A DNA stretch of 64,000 nucleotides from Engraulis encrasicolus (taxonomy: Eukaryota; Chordata; Actinopteri; Clupeiformes; Engraulidae), in NCBI RefSeq assembly GCF_034702125.1, contig NC_085857.1, positions 57,651,567-57,715,566 of the forward strand, in the 5' to 3' direction. The translations under genes were made by a program, and so were the position numbers. Below, in pieces: positions 34,277 through 46,258 of the stretch (its first letter is position 1; the number at the start of each line of letters is the position of its first letter). The notes beneath the pieces were generated by a model. That model saw nothing but the letters and a program-made list of their open reading frames with translations, was not told where the DNA came from and did no database searches.

Positions 34277-35719
34277 TCATGCTTCCACACTACCCTTAGG
34301 TCTGCTGTGCTCTTGTCCAACAACTTGCCTTGGTATGGCTGTCTATGGTAACAACCGTGCCCTTTAGCCTTGGAAGATATTTGTGTTTTCTTGCATAGAT
34401 TGAGTCCGGATTCACTGGTTATTAGTATGCTTGCCAGCGGCATATGTGCGTGTGCGCACTGAGCATGCATGAAGGGGCAACGAATGCATGGAGGGTAAGC
34501 ATACTCCAGCAGTTTCTGTGGATGAATACATGGGTGTTCGAAGTTCGAACATGGTTCAAAGATTAGCAAATGGGGCCTAAAGCCTTGCTGAAGGAAGGCT
34601 CTAAAAACAGACAAATCTGAGAGTTTCAAATCTGGGAAAGTGGAAAGGAAACTGGAGCATTCTTCCAAATGATTCCCTTTACTAGTTTTGATCAAAATAG
34701 AGTAAAACACACTTTTGAAGGATTTTGCTAAAATAGCCCATCCACTGCCATTAAAAATTTCAAGCATATTGAGCCACCATTTAACATTAACCAAATTTGC
34801 TAAGATTTTACACGGGCGTTATGTTAATGGGTGGGAGACGTGACGCCTTGTTTTTTCGTAACATTTGTTAAAAACCTACAAAACTGTTATTTTCCTTTAA
34901 AAAACAAATGTCAATGAAAGATGTGGTACATTATGTTTCATATTAGTCTTAGATGAGAAGAAACATTTTTGTTAAGATTTATGTAAAGGTTTATATGTCA
35001 AATTTCCTGCGGTGTGACTGTAACATTAATGAAACAATATGTAGTATGTCAATGTTTGTGAATGGGCAGCTGCAAGGCCAACTACAAGGGTCTTAAAGAC
35101 TGGCTCCTAACCAGTCAGTACCTCAGTTATTGGAGAGTGCTGTGGAAGTTTAAGGTGACTCTTAACCTCTTAATATGTCTTCATATTGCAATCTTTCTGT
35201 CACGCAATGCTTAGGTTCATTTTATGGTGTCCTGTGGTGTGACTGCTCTTATAGGAGGAAAAAAAGTTTTTTTTATTAATGAAAACACAGATTAAGATTA
35301 AACACACTCTCATTATCAAGTTAGCATGAGCTCAGATGTCAGTCATGTATACAAAAGGATTAAAATGGCCATAATGCAGTGAATTCCCTGTAGTGTGACT
35401 CCGTTTTCCTGCGGTGTGACATGCCTATGCTCTGTGTTGATGCAGGACACATTTTCCCAAAAATGGCAAAAATAAGGTGAAATTCCACAGACCACTAAGT
35501 GCTTTATTTTTTTCAATTTTTTTCCAATTTTCATCCATCATTTTTTTCAGGAATTTGAAAAACTTTTTTTTTTTTGCGTTACGTCAACCTTAAACGTCAA
35601 CCACCCTAATACAAAGGAACAATTATGCAAAAGCAGAGCAGGATTTTCAGACATTGGGGTGTTCGATGCACCCTACCACACACACAGTCACTGTCTTCTG
35701 TCAGCTTCAGATTGTGTCA

Positions 35720-35720
<1 letters not shown>
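34277..35720. other. intron 1 sequence, unassigned
   Basis: No exon seen. A motif TTCCTGYRGTGTGACT recurs at about 35005, 35230, 35386 and 35408. The open frame at 34249-34794 (minus) has no recognisable domain. Confidence 0.4.

Positions 35721-35721
<1 letters not shown>

Positions 35722-35760
<39 letters not shown>
35722..35760. repeat. (CA)n microsatellite
   Basis: About 19 CA units in intron 1. Confidence 0.97.
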
Positions 35761-35764
<4 letters not shown>

Positions 35765-35796
35765 TTCATTCATTCGCTATCTTCAGTCAGCTTCAG

Positions 35797-35798
<2 letters not shown>

Positions 35799-35851
<53 letters not shown>
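35799..35851. repeat. (TC)n microsatellite close to a splice acceptor
   Basis: About 26 TC units ending 48 bp before exon 2, an extended pyrimidine tract that could affect exon 2 recognition. Confidence 0.95.
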
Positions 35852-35854
<3 letters not shown>

Positions 35855-35899
35855 CAACTTATCATAATAACCAATGTCCCCATTGTCCACCTGCTGCAG

Positions 35900-35992
35900 G
35901 TCCTGAACCACCAGAGACATCAATGGGAGATCGGCAGGTCAAAATGGAGGAAGAGGACGACTGGCAGGAAGACAGCGATGACTACCAGACCA
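35900..35992 (+). CDS. C2H2 zinc-finger protein, exon 2 (ZNF gene 2)
   Basis: Lies between acceptor CTGCTGCAG and donor ACCA|GTAAGT. It is 93 bp, phase 1 in and out, and reads GPEPPETSMGDRQVKMEEED then DWQEDSDDYQT. The strongly acidic peptide continues the style of exon 1. Both splice sites are close to consensus, so this is a confident exon. Confidence 0.75.
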
Positions 35993-36017
35993 GTAAGTAA
36001 AAATAACAACAATAACT

Positions 36018-36395
36018 AGAAATGCAGTCAGAGTGAGCAAACCTCCGCCAAGGATGTTGTTTGATAGACCATTTGACTATGTTACACTGTATTTTTAGTT
36101 TATTTTTTTTTAACCTTTCTGCCTTCTTTTAATGGATTTAGAAACTGGAATGTCAAAATCTACCTTGTCCCGCAATTCAGTTTGCATTCACTAGGTGCAT
36201 CTTTCTAAGCTAGCAATGGTGAAGAATCTTTTTTAAAAATCCTGGTTCACCATCAACATTTAATCACGTGTTCCTTTTGTCATTTCCAATAACTCCTCAA
36301 AATTCCATCCAAATCCGTGCATTACATTTTGAGTTATCTTACAGATAGACAGACAGACGTGACCGAAAACATAACCTTGGTTTTATAAAGAGGTT
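36018..36395. repeat. interspersed repeat in intron 2
   Basis: CAAACCTCCGCCAAGGATGTT at the left and GATAGACAGACAGACGTGACC then GAAAACATAACCTTGG at the right form a repeat found in many fish and invertebrates; family name uncertain. Confidence 0.45.
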
Positions 36396-36529
36396 TTCAT
36401 GACACTCAAAGTCGCTTTTGAAAGTAGACAGCTTTAATTTAGCCATTTAATTCTTGGGTATGACATATCTCAGTAGCATATGTTTTTTTGCACCTTGAGT
36501 TATATTTAGGTTCAAGAAATATCATTAGG

Positions 36530-36703
36530 TTTGTATACATGGGCACTTCTGATCCTTCTGATTAGAATAGGGGTATTTTTTCAATCCGATCAGGAATCCC
36601 CTTGTATACAGCCCGATCTGAGTAGATTTCTTTGATCGAATCAGAATTCTAATCGGACTAGAAGAGGTGGTGTAGTCCGATCAGATGGTCCATGTATACA
36701 CTC
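36530..36703. mobile_element. MITE-like sequence with inverted ends
   Basis: TGTATACATGGGCACTTCTGATC at the left and the complement TGTATACATGGACCATCTGATC at the right; an internal CTTGTATACAGCCCGATCTG repeats the motif. Confidence 0.5.
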
Positions 36704-37299
36704 TATTCCACTTGGTTGTTTGTGACGCAATCGTGTCACATATTTTAACAAATGAAGCTCTGGTTATCCTATAAGATTTTCACGCCACATAAATTCATCC
36801 CAACTGCCCCTTCTCTGAAGGTTTTTCATTGCAAAGAAACCCAAGTTAACTACAAGAACAATTGTTTGCACATGTTTGTGATAATGATCATTTAACCATG
36901 TTGTGCTAGTTATGTTAGCGATTGGACTTCTTTATTTCTGATTCGCATATAGCCTACGTGCAGACATTGTGGCATTCCCCTCCCCACTTTCTGGTCGCAA
37001 TTGTTTCACGGAATGATTTCATTGTTCCAAAAGCCACGCTAACTAGAAGAAAATATGTTTCACAAGTTTGTGTAAACGAATGTCATGGTCATTAATCCAT
37101 ATCGTCTTAGTTCTAGTTATGTTAGTGACTGTCTGGACTTCTGGAGCTTGTTCGTCAGTGCGCTTGGGGCGTAAGTAAACATAAAGCTCCGCGTTGCCAA
37201 ATTAATTCAATATGTTCAAAACATGCGATGCGATGCTCTCATGACAGCTTTTGGGTTAGAATGGCTTCTTCTCTCACTTGTGGCGTCTCTCTCTATATT

Positions 37300-39400
37300 A
37301 GGGGTGGGCGGTATGGCCAAAAATGTATACCTCGGTTTAATTTTAGCCACGGTATATATCACGGTGCATATCTCGGTATTTAACATTTGTGTAAAATTGA
37401 AGCATTCCATTGCAAAATGTCCAAAATACCTTTTTTAACTTTTGCATTTGCATTTTTTTTTACATTTGCATATTTGGAATGTGTGTGAATTCTTGCCATT
37501 CAAATCTTTTGAAAACAAACAAAAGCTATGTAAAATGCATTTTGCAATGCAATAGGCTACAACAACACTTGTCAATTTCACCAAGTCTAGAAGGGGTTAA
37601 ACTAGGGAAAGGAGGAATGTCAAACTGAACATGGATTTTATCCAATAAATCGTTCATTGGACCTTTTTTTCTATTTCTGGAGTTGCTGGGGGTAATTTGG
37701 AAATGTGTGCCTGCATCTGTGATTATGCCAAGCCTAATGGTTAAGCTGTTATTGTTAAAAGTTAAAAAAACGAACTTTCACATGAGGCAGCTAGCTATGC
37801 ATTGTAGAACTAATGCACTTAAATGGCAGCTATTACTGCAGCAGCTGTTAGCGTGCTAACGTTAGCGAAATCGCTAAATCACATTTTAAACAGTGAACAG
37901 TCATTTAAGTTACTAACACCCAGCCAGATATCATGAATGATATTACCTCAAGTGGACACAGTAACATAGCCTACAGTAAGTAAGGCTGGTGCAAATGTAA
38001 AGCAACCAGTGTTAGCACATAGATTTAGCACATTTCTGTTGTCAGACACCAGCATTGACATGAATGACTTGGGCTGTTAGCTTCTAACTTACTTTTCATA
38101 CACCACTTTACATTCAATTGTGGAGACCAGAATCGAAATCACATACAGTTTAAAACAATAGTTCACTACACTAACTATACATTTTACACTTAAAGCTAGG
38201 GATGCAAATTATCGATTAATTCATTAATCATTAGTTGATAGTGTTATCGATCGACTTTCGATTAATTGATAAGCGGCGTTTTTTCACCTGAATTTCATAG
38301 GGCCTTTTAAAATATCAGCTAAATAGTTAAAACACTGAGTTCAAAAAGTATAGGCCTATATTGTTAGGCCTATATTAAATTATATTATGAGAATTAGGCC
38401 TACATTATGATCATTAAGCCCATATTGTATTTTATTGTATTATGTTATATTATATCATATATTCCTCAAGTAATTATGCATTAGGAAAAGAAAGCAGACA
38501 TGTTTTCTATGGCATCTCCACACCACCTTTGAGGGGGCATTGCTTGGTTTCACCCAGGAGTGAACTAGTAGCCCCACGCCCCCTCTATGTCGCCTTGCAG
38601 TTGCCTGAGATATGATGACTGACAATGTTGAGTGAAACGTGATCAGATAACTTGTCTGCGGTGTGTCAGCCAGCATGATCAACCACAAGCATTTTAATTT
38701 TATACGCTTCAAAATAAAGACATGCTATCTTTTGGGTGGTGTGTTGTTGTCCATAATGCATAGTAATGTCAACAAAGTTCGTTTCTGAACAAAAAAAGCT
38801 ATTTCCTGTGTCTGTAAGGAGAGCTAATAAGCTAACAGGCTCCATTGAGAATGAATGGAGCTATGACAACAACACTTACAGCTAACATGGATTCACCTGA
38901 AATTGAACAGAATGATGGTGCTCCTCTTCATGCATGGTCATATACTACCATGGCCAGTTCAGCTAATAGTAGTCTTGATGTCTGACAGGGTGTTAGTGAT
39001 TAAAATTACAGCTCAAAATTTGAAATGACTACGTTTGTGATTTCGCTAGTTAGCACGCTAAGCTAACATAGCAAGCTTAACCCTACAGTGAAATGCTGCT
39101 TGCAGTGACATTTGCCTGTCTTGAAAGATCGTTTTTCTCATAATTCAAACAGTAACAACTTACACAATTGGGCTTGGCATAATCACAGATTCAAGTACAC
39201 ATCTCCAAAAGACCCACAAGAACTCTAGAAGTTGCAATGACTATTTAATAGATAAAATCTGCGCACTGGTGGATTTGGACTAGAACTAGAACTACTCAGT
39301 CTCTAGCGCCCTCTAGCGATTAATCGCGATTAATACATTTTGATCGAGCAACCTCTTGCTCGACAACTAATCTAAAGTCGATTAATCATTTGCAAATGAG
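37300..39400. mobile_element. two related hAT-like elements in inverted orientation
   Basis: The left begins GGGGTGGGCGGTATGGCC. A second begins at about 38198 (TAGGGATGCAAATTATCG) and ends near 39395 with AATCGACTTTAGATTAG on the complement. 37690-37930 is the diverged reverse complement of 38990-39210 (TCTGTGATTATGCCAAGCC, GTGCTAACGTTAGCGAAATC). No transposase frame remains. It fills most of intron 2. Confidence 0.5.
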
Positions 39401-39550
39401 ATTGTGCTGCTGTTTTTCTACAACCACATTTTTTGCTACAACTACGAGAGACAGATTGATGATAGATTGACGATAGATGATTTCTCCGGCAAGTGCTCCC
39501 CACATCAATTGCCACTGCTAGGAGAAGGGACGAAGGTCCACTTCTCACCA

Positions 39551-39839
39551 TTTGGAAACTCCAACTTCCATTGTCGTTGTGACACAGCACGCCAAAGCAC
39601 ACAAATGCACACTGCACACAACGGAATTGCATTTATGCCTCACCCATGCAAGGGGACAGCCCCTATTGCCGCCCCAAGGGACCCGGATGGTACCATGCTC
39701 AGGGCGCCTCAGTCATGGAGGAAGAAGGGCAAGAACACTGGTCAAATTACTCCCCCTACCAACCTGGCGGGTCGGGAGTCAGACCAGCAACCTTTGGGCT
39801 ACAAGTCTGACGCCCTAACTGCTTACCCATGACTGCCCC
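39551..39839 (-). repeat. tRNA-derived SINE (family A), antisense
   Basis: Reverse orientation of the SINE at 33987-34276; the complement starts GGGGCAGTCATGGGTAAGCA. Its 5' end stops 15 bp before exon 3, and the run TGCCCCT becomes part of the pyrimidine tract of that acceptor. Confidence 0.8.
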
Positions 39840-39854
39840 TATTTATCGCAACAG

Positions 39855-39908
39855 GAGATACAAGTTGCATCATCAGGCAAAGAGTACGGATGGATGAACA
39901 AGAGAAAG
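39855..39908 (+). CDS. C2H2 zinc-finger protein, exon 3, cassette-like (ZNF gene 2)
   Basis: 54 bp between TATCGCAACAG and AAAG|GTAAAA, phase 1 in and out, adding DTSCIIRQRVRMDEQEK between flanking split codons. The length is a multiple of three, so exon 2 could also join exon 4 directly without a frame change. The acceptor tract is weak and abuts a SINE. Less certain than exons 1, 2, 4 and 5. Confidence 0.5.
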
Positions 39909-40346
39909 GTAAAAACTCAATTATTTCACTTAGGAGGGGAATTCACTGTTTTCCTCCACAAATGGAGGTCTCATTAGTCGCATTAGTCAATATGCCATGA
40001 CTCAGTTGAACCCATAGCTATCGTAATCATTCAGTAGAAAACAACTTGGTCCACTTCGTAGGGCAAAGGATGACTGGAGCACACATGCAATGTTTTTTTC
40101 AGTTATTTTATTGTGGTTCAAGCATTTCAAAAAATGAACACAATAAAATAACTGAAAAATGTATCCTGTGTGCTCCAGACATCCTTGGCCCAGTCTCTCC
40201 AAAGTGGACTGACTTGTTTAGTACTGTATGATTAGGATAGTTATGCGTTCGACTGAGTCATGGGATATTATACCGGTGTGTGTCTGGCTGTAAAATGTCT
40301 TGCATGGTGCTAATAAGTACAACAGGGATAGACAGATCTCGATGTA

Positions 40347-40812
40347 CAGTTTTGCTCATAAAAATAATAGCAGTCCCTTTACAAGTGAGTTAATGTCAAG
40401 ATTCTTCATGAGCAATTGGGGACTCTGCACATTCTCTGAGCATCCTAAACTAATATTTTGTTGCATAATCATGGTTTCTGCCAACAGTTTCACATCTGTG
40501 GTGCATGGAGCTGACCAACGCCTGGCAACGGTCAACAGGTATTACAGCCCAGGTCAATTGTATTACATTCCAAAATTCCGCTAGGTTTCTTTGTTTTTCC
40601 TAATGACCAGGATATTTTGTGTCAGCCCACAAGTTTTCTAGAGTAATACGTTCAGGGAATTGTGCTGGCCACTGCATTAGTTGAATGCCGTTTTTCTTGA
40701 ACCATGATTTTGCTCATTTGCAGTGCAAGACTTCAACTCCATGCACCACAGATGCGAAGCAGTAGTCAGAAACCATGGTTATATAACAAAATATTAGTTT
40801 AGGATGCTCATC
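40347..40812. mobile_element. Tc1-like fragment, also palindromic, right end lost
   Basis: Starts CAGTTTTGCTCATAAAAATA after TA (40345-40346), a common fish Tc1 terminus. 40437-40518 (AGCATCCTAAACTAATATTTT, ATGGTTTCTGCC, TGTGGTGCATGGAG) recurs inverted at about 40738-40812. The distal inverted end is missing, perhaps removed at the junction with the next block. Confidence 0.75.
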
Positions 40813-40821
40813 AAAGTTGAA

Positions 40822-41821
40822 TTTTTGAAAATATTTTTTAGTTTGTACGGAACATTTTTGAGTTTCCCAAGACAGACGTCAACATTGCTATTATTGTGGA
40901 CATGGCGTTTCCTCACTGTGTGAAATTCCCCAAATTTCCTGGCTTTGAATAGAATGTGCAGTGGTCCCAATGCATTTTTGCTCCTGAAAGTACAATCTAC
41001 TTAATTAATTTAAGTAAAATAATTTTGACATTTACTCAGTGTTGTTAAAGACCCTGCTATTTTTGAGCGTAACTATAGACATGATATTTGTCTAGTTTTC
41101 TGGTGCTTGACATAGTAATCATAGTCTTTTCCCCCAGTTTTTTCATGTGATATGTGGCACTCGTGGTCTACTGAAGAGATTCTTAACCATTGGGCTACGG
41201 CCCCAAAGATGGGCCGTGCTCAGAAACGTTAGGGCCGTGGAAAAGTTTCAAGTACACGAATGGAGAATGAGAAATTACCAACCGGGTTGAAGTGTAATTT
41301 GCCGACGTCTTCTCTCCTCACGTTTTTGAAAATATTTTTTAGTTTGTACGGAACATTTTTGAGTTTCCCAAGACAGACGTCAACTTTGCTATTATTGTGG
41401 ACATGGCGTTTCCTCACTGTGTGAAATTCCCCAAATTTCCTGGCTTTGAATAGAATGTGCAGTGGTCCCAATGCATTTTTGCTCCTGAAAGTACAATCTA
41501 CTTAATTAATTTAAGTAAAATAATTTTGACATTTACTCAGTGTTGTTAAAGACCCTGCTATTTTTGAGCGTAACTATAGACATGATATTTGTCTAGTTTT
41601 CTGGTGCTTGACATAGTAATCATAGTCTTTTCCCCCAGTTTTCATGTGATATGTGGCACTCGTGGTCTACTGAAGAGATTCTTAACCATTGGGCTACGGC
41701 CCCAAAGATGGGCCGTGCTCAGAAACGTTAGGGCCGTGGAAAAGTTTCAAGTACACGAATGGAGAATGAGAAATTACCAACCGGGTTGAAGTGTAATTTG
41801 CCGACGTCTTCTCTCCTCACG
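40822..41821 (+). repeat. 500-bp tandem duplication
   Basis: 40822-41322 and 41323-41821 are the same sequence. By eye they differ at one base (CAACATTGC versus CAACTTTGC) and by two T in a T-run. Each copy ends about 150 bp inside a hAT. It is either a very young duplication or an assembly artefact. Confidence 0.95.
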
Positions 41822-42344
41822 TTAAGTTACAAAATAAGTGACTGAAAGGTTACTCAAAATTATTCTGTTTACTGACAAAGCAAACCCGTTATCCTTGTGT
41901 CCCCAAAAATACAATTCTTTAAACATTTTTTCATGATATTAGGCTGCAAAGCTTCCGTTTTTGGCACCCTGCCGTAAGGCCGAATAATTTCTGTTCTCGC
42001 GTTGCATCTGCACATCACTAAGTAAAACCGTCTTGAATCAGCAGATTCATCACAAATCGCAAACAGAGCTGTCACAGATGTCAGAGAAGCATCCAAATCC
42101 ATGAATGGCTCTGGACTGATGCACTGTTAGTGGATTGGGTTTATCATTGAATAAAGAAGAGTGAGGTCAATTAATGCAGTTTTTCCAGGCCTAGCAGGAT
42201 AAACAGGATTGAATTATTTAAAATAATATAATAATAATAATAGGCTACATATAATGTGTGTGGGGATGGGCAATATTAAATGGGCCTCGGGCCACTCTGC
42301 ACCGAAAAAATGGGCCTCAACGTCAAAAAGGTTAAGAATCCCTG
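41673..42344. mobile_element. hAT element with perfect target duplication
   Basis: Ends AAGAGATTCTTAACCATTGG and the complement CAGGGATTCTTAACCTTTTT, with GTCTACTG at 41665-41672 and 42345-42352. Its first 149 bp lie inside the second copy of the tandem duplication. Confidence 0.85.
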
Positions 42345-42861
42345 GTCTACTGGTTTGGTAGTCAGTCCTGGAATCAAAAAGGTTGCATGTTTGAATCCCA
42401 TTCTCTCCATGGCTTTAATACTGTGCCATTTTTTAATAACCTCATATTACACCTCTTGAGTTAAATGATTCAGTTTTACATTTCTTCTGCACTTCCAGCT
42501 GTTCTCTGAGTATGGCAGTGCTGGCTCATATCATTCAATGTTAATGGCTAGCATGTTGGTAAAATTTGCACTGCCATACCTGGAGAACGATTGAAAATAC
42601 AGGAAAAATACGATTGAAATTCCAGGGAAGCTGTACAATAAGCTTATTTCCAGTATTACTTCAAGTGCTGTTGAGCAGGACACATCCCAACATATCTCCA
42701 GGGACTGTAACAAACAGCCTGTAATAATTGTAAGTGTCTTTGGATAAAAAAAATGTAATCTTATGGCAAAACGTGTTTTTGCTGCTCATTGTGTTCACTC
42801 TCAATGTGCAATAATGGGGATAGTGAGACTCATCTAGAATAGAAAAATAATAAATAAAAAG

Positions 42862-42990
42862 GTAAAAGATTCTGGTGCCACACGGATGTCTCTGGAGGGC
42901 TCTGATGAAGACGCATACCGAAACGTTCGTCTTACTGCACTGATAAAATAAACAGAAAATAGACATCCGTATGGCACCAGATTCTTTTCC
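42862..42990. repeat. inverted repeat, about 28-bp arms
   Basis: AGATTCTGGTGCCACACGG...GTCT at 42865-42893 is complementary to 42956-42985 with about two mismatches. The loop holds CTGATGAAGACGCATACCG then AAACGTTCGTC. Confidence 0.8.
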
Positions 42991-43208
42991 CTTTCTACTG
43001 ATGATATAGTCCTCCTCTGGTTGCACCGGGTTGTTAATTTAGAAGCATGGAGTGCATATCTCCTTTGTTTTACAAGAAAAATAATAAAGTTTCTCAGTAA
43101 TCAGCCAAGGTAGAGCAACTTTTAGAGAACTGTGTACTTTTGTGAGATATTGAATTAAATCTTATATCGCCAATGATGTCTAGCCTCACATCACAAGGCT
43201 CTAAGCCA

Positions 43209-43983
43209 GCGGTTCTCAACCTTTTTCGTAAGCCTCCCAACGCCCCCCTTGACCACATCACAAGCCTGCTAACTCCCCCCTTACAATGGAAAATAAAATA
43301 GACGAAGGTGCTAGATCATGGGAGCCATGTGGGAACTGTATCTGGCAAATATGGCATCGTCATGTATTTATAAATAAAAGTATGGATTCCATATTGAGCT
43401 GAAACGGGACACAGGACATTAAAATGCGTTAAAATGCAGGAAATTACATCTAAGAAATACACATTTTTCCGGGGGAGGACCCCCAGACCCCCACCATAAT
43501 GAAGTTGACAGTTGGCAACAATGTGCCTATTATCAATAAAAGTAATAACTTGACAGTAGTACACTGTAAAATTGTTGGGCTTAATTGAAGTACATACTTT
43601 TAATTGTATTACATACTTTTAATTGTATTCAGTGTTTTTGAAATGGTATGGCTCTCACGAAAATGTATTTTTCAAATTTGGCTTTTATGGCTCTCTGCAC
43701 CAAAAAGGTTCCTGACCCCTCTGCTAGACTGAGATGTCAATGATGCCTCGCCTCACATCACAAGGCCATAAGTAAAAGGAGAGGACGGCTGTTGCTAGAC
43801 TAAGTGTTTCTCAACGGGGACGGTGAGAAGGATACAGCTGAGTGGGGACGGGGGTTAGTTCACATTGGGGGACATTAGTCTATTTTATTTTTCAATAGCT
43901 GGCTTATAATGAGGTCAAGGGGGAGTTGGGAGGCTTATGATGAGGCCAGGGGGCGTTTGTTCAAAAAAGGCTGAGAACCACTG
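43209..43983. mobile_element. hAT-like element
   Basis: CAGCGGTTCTCAACCTTTTT at the left and the complement CAGTGGTTCTCAGCCTTTTT at the right. No matching 8-bp flank, so boundaries or history are uncertain. Confidence 0.6.
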
Positions 43984-43994
43984 TGCTAGACTAA

Positions 43995-45949
43995 GGCCAC
44001 ACCAATTTAATTTGTTGGTTCTCGGATTTTTTCAGGAAAAAGTTGAAGCGAGAGGGTGAAAAAAAAAAAAAAAAAAAATTAGTCGTGTGGTAATGCCACA
44101 GATGTAATAAGGGGACTGTTATGTTATACCACCTGTATATCAGCCTCACATGGACCTCCAAAGGAAGGTGCAAGACAGGCAAACACCTGGACATGGAGAA
44201 GGACAGTGTAAAAGGGAATTAAGGCAGCCAAATAGACCAGGCACAAAATTAGCTCATAGGGCAATTATTATATTAATCTGGTTTGAATAAACTGAGATGA
44301 TTCAACAGTCTGAAACCGCAGTCTTCATTGAACAAGACAGCAAATACAGCATTGTGACCATATCAATGGAATTACAAGCTATAAAAGTACAACTTTAGAA
44401 TGTTAGACCACTTACAACAGTGACCAACAAGCACAAGTCCCAAAATCAATAAAATAAAAGACCAAAAATAATGTAATCTCACTCTTCTTTGAGTACAGAA
44501 TGTGCACAAAATACTACTAGTAACAGAAAAAGTTACAGTAATTAAATTTTAACAAAACAAACAGTCCAATCTGATTCAGATTCTTGACTTTTTCTTGGCA
44601 CTTCAGGGCTCCAGACTAACTTTTTGCGTTGGTTGCACTGGTGCGCCTAAACATTTTTTTAGGTGCACCAGCACAAAATTTATGTGCACCCAAATGTTTT
44701 CACCACCCCATACACACACGCACTCAGCTTTAAAAAATAATAATTAAAATAATAACAATAGCAATAATAATAGCAACAACAATAATAATAATAATAATAA
44801 TAATAATAATTATTATTATTATTGTTGCTATATTTTAAAAGACCTGGAGCATTTCATGTGCTATAGACTAGTCTTCCAAATGTGCTCTTTATAAAAGACA
44901 TGACAGTAGGCTACCTAACACATCTTGACTACAAGCAGTTTGGCTGGTAGAAAAGACCAAATTAGTAGCCTTTTAGGCAGTATGTGTTTGACTAGTAAGA
45001 TCAACATACCAGCCTTTTCTGCAATAAGGCTATGCACACGGCACAAGTACAGAGTTACAATATGAAGATAGATGGATGGATGGATGGATTTTTTTTTAAC
45101 AAACCCTGCTAAAAATGTCATACTTTTTAAAATCATTAGGCACAAATAGCCTAGCCTATGTTTACAGTGGAATCTGAGGTGAATTGGGTTTTGTCTATTT
45201 GCCCGTTTTTGAGCGCTCTCCCTCTGCATAATGAGTGTGGTATCTTAGCAAGCGCTACGAACAGACACGACAGCACTAGTGCGCTGCGTCTGCGTTTTTG
45301 TGTGGCAATGCGTTTTTGTGTGGCCATTTAGTTTTCCCCCGTGATTGTGACTCTCTCGTGTTTAAAATATCCTCAAGTCATTTTGCTGTTTTTACCGTGA
45401 TAGTAACTCTCTCCTCCGTTGCAAAACTCGCTGGCACATGTGAACTCGGATAGTTGAGCGAAGTCGAACATTCTATTCTGAAACGTCGGGCTGCCTGTGA
45501 ACGAGGAAGGGGGAGAAATTAAGCTACCGGTAACCCGGGGGGTTGCTTCCTCCAAGTGGGACCATAGTTGTTGTATTACTTTTTTTAAACTGCTATCCCA
45601 CTCCACTAATTCCACTAAGAGCCATACTGTGTTTCACCGCTGCTACTGCTAACCCACAGGGGCTTCAACTTGCATTGCATGTTTGTCTGTAAAACGATTT
45701 GAATGTAACGCGTTTCCTGATTCGCTAGTCGTAATCGGCATGTTGAAAGGAGTGATTTTATTGGTTCTCTACGTCACATGACCTCCAACTACTAAAGAGA
45801 CACCTCTCCGTTCATGAAAACATGCAGTCTTCGGGTTTTTTAAGCGATTTCATTTTTTGGGGTATTGAAACTGTTTTTTTTTTTTTTTTCATTTTGATAC
45901 AAAATACAAGCGGCGAATCCGAGAACCAACAAATTAAATTGGTGTGGCC
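43995..45949. mobile_element. PIF/Harbinger-like non-autonomous element
   Basis: Ends GGCCACACCAATTTAATTTG and its perfect complement, continuing to TTGGTTCTCGGATT (34 bp), with TAA at 43992-43994 and 45950-45952 as the 3-bp target duplication typical of PIF/Harbinger. The interior holds other scraps (CAGGGCTCCAGACTAAC at 44607, an AAT-type microsatellite at 44780-44822, a (GGAT)n at 45070-45088). No transposase. Confidence 0.85.
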
Positions 45950-46258
45950 TAAGATGTGGCTCATGTCTGCGTTTGAACTGTGTAGAAAGCTCTATGTGCA
46001 CCTCAACAGCTTTTAACAGTAGCATGGTAACTTTCATATGGTTTCAATATTTAACTGAGTGACATGGACAGAGTAATTACTAATGGGATTTTATTTTATT
46101 CCATAGTTCTTTATCTTATTTTTATACATATCTATTTATTATTTATTATATTGACTGTGATGTGTGTTTGCGTCATGTGTCTTTGCCCCACTACCAAAGC
46201 AAACTTTCCAAGTCGAAATGCAAATTTATAGTAATGATGACCTTCTGTCTGTTTGCAG

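Noticed and set aside
34249..34794. 181-residue minus-strand frame in intron 1
   Set aside because: Begins within the SINE tail at its 3' end, antisense to the gene, no recognisable domain or codon pattern.
42925..42960. Hammerhead ribozyme core (CTGATGA ... GAAAC)
   Set aside because: The core words are present, but stem II would start with an A-C mismatch and I find no upstream strand able to form stem III with the bases after GAAA, nor a convincing stem I.
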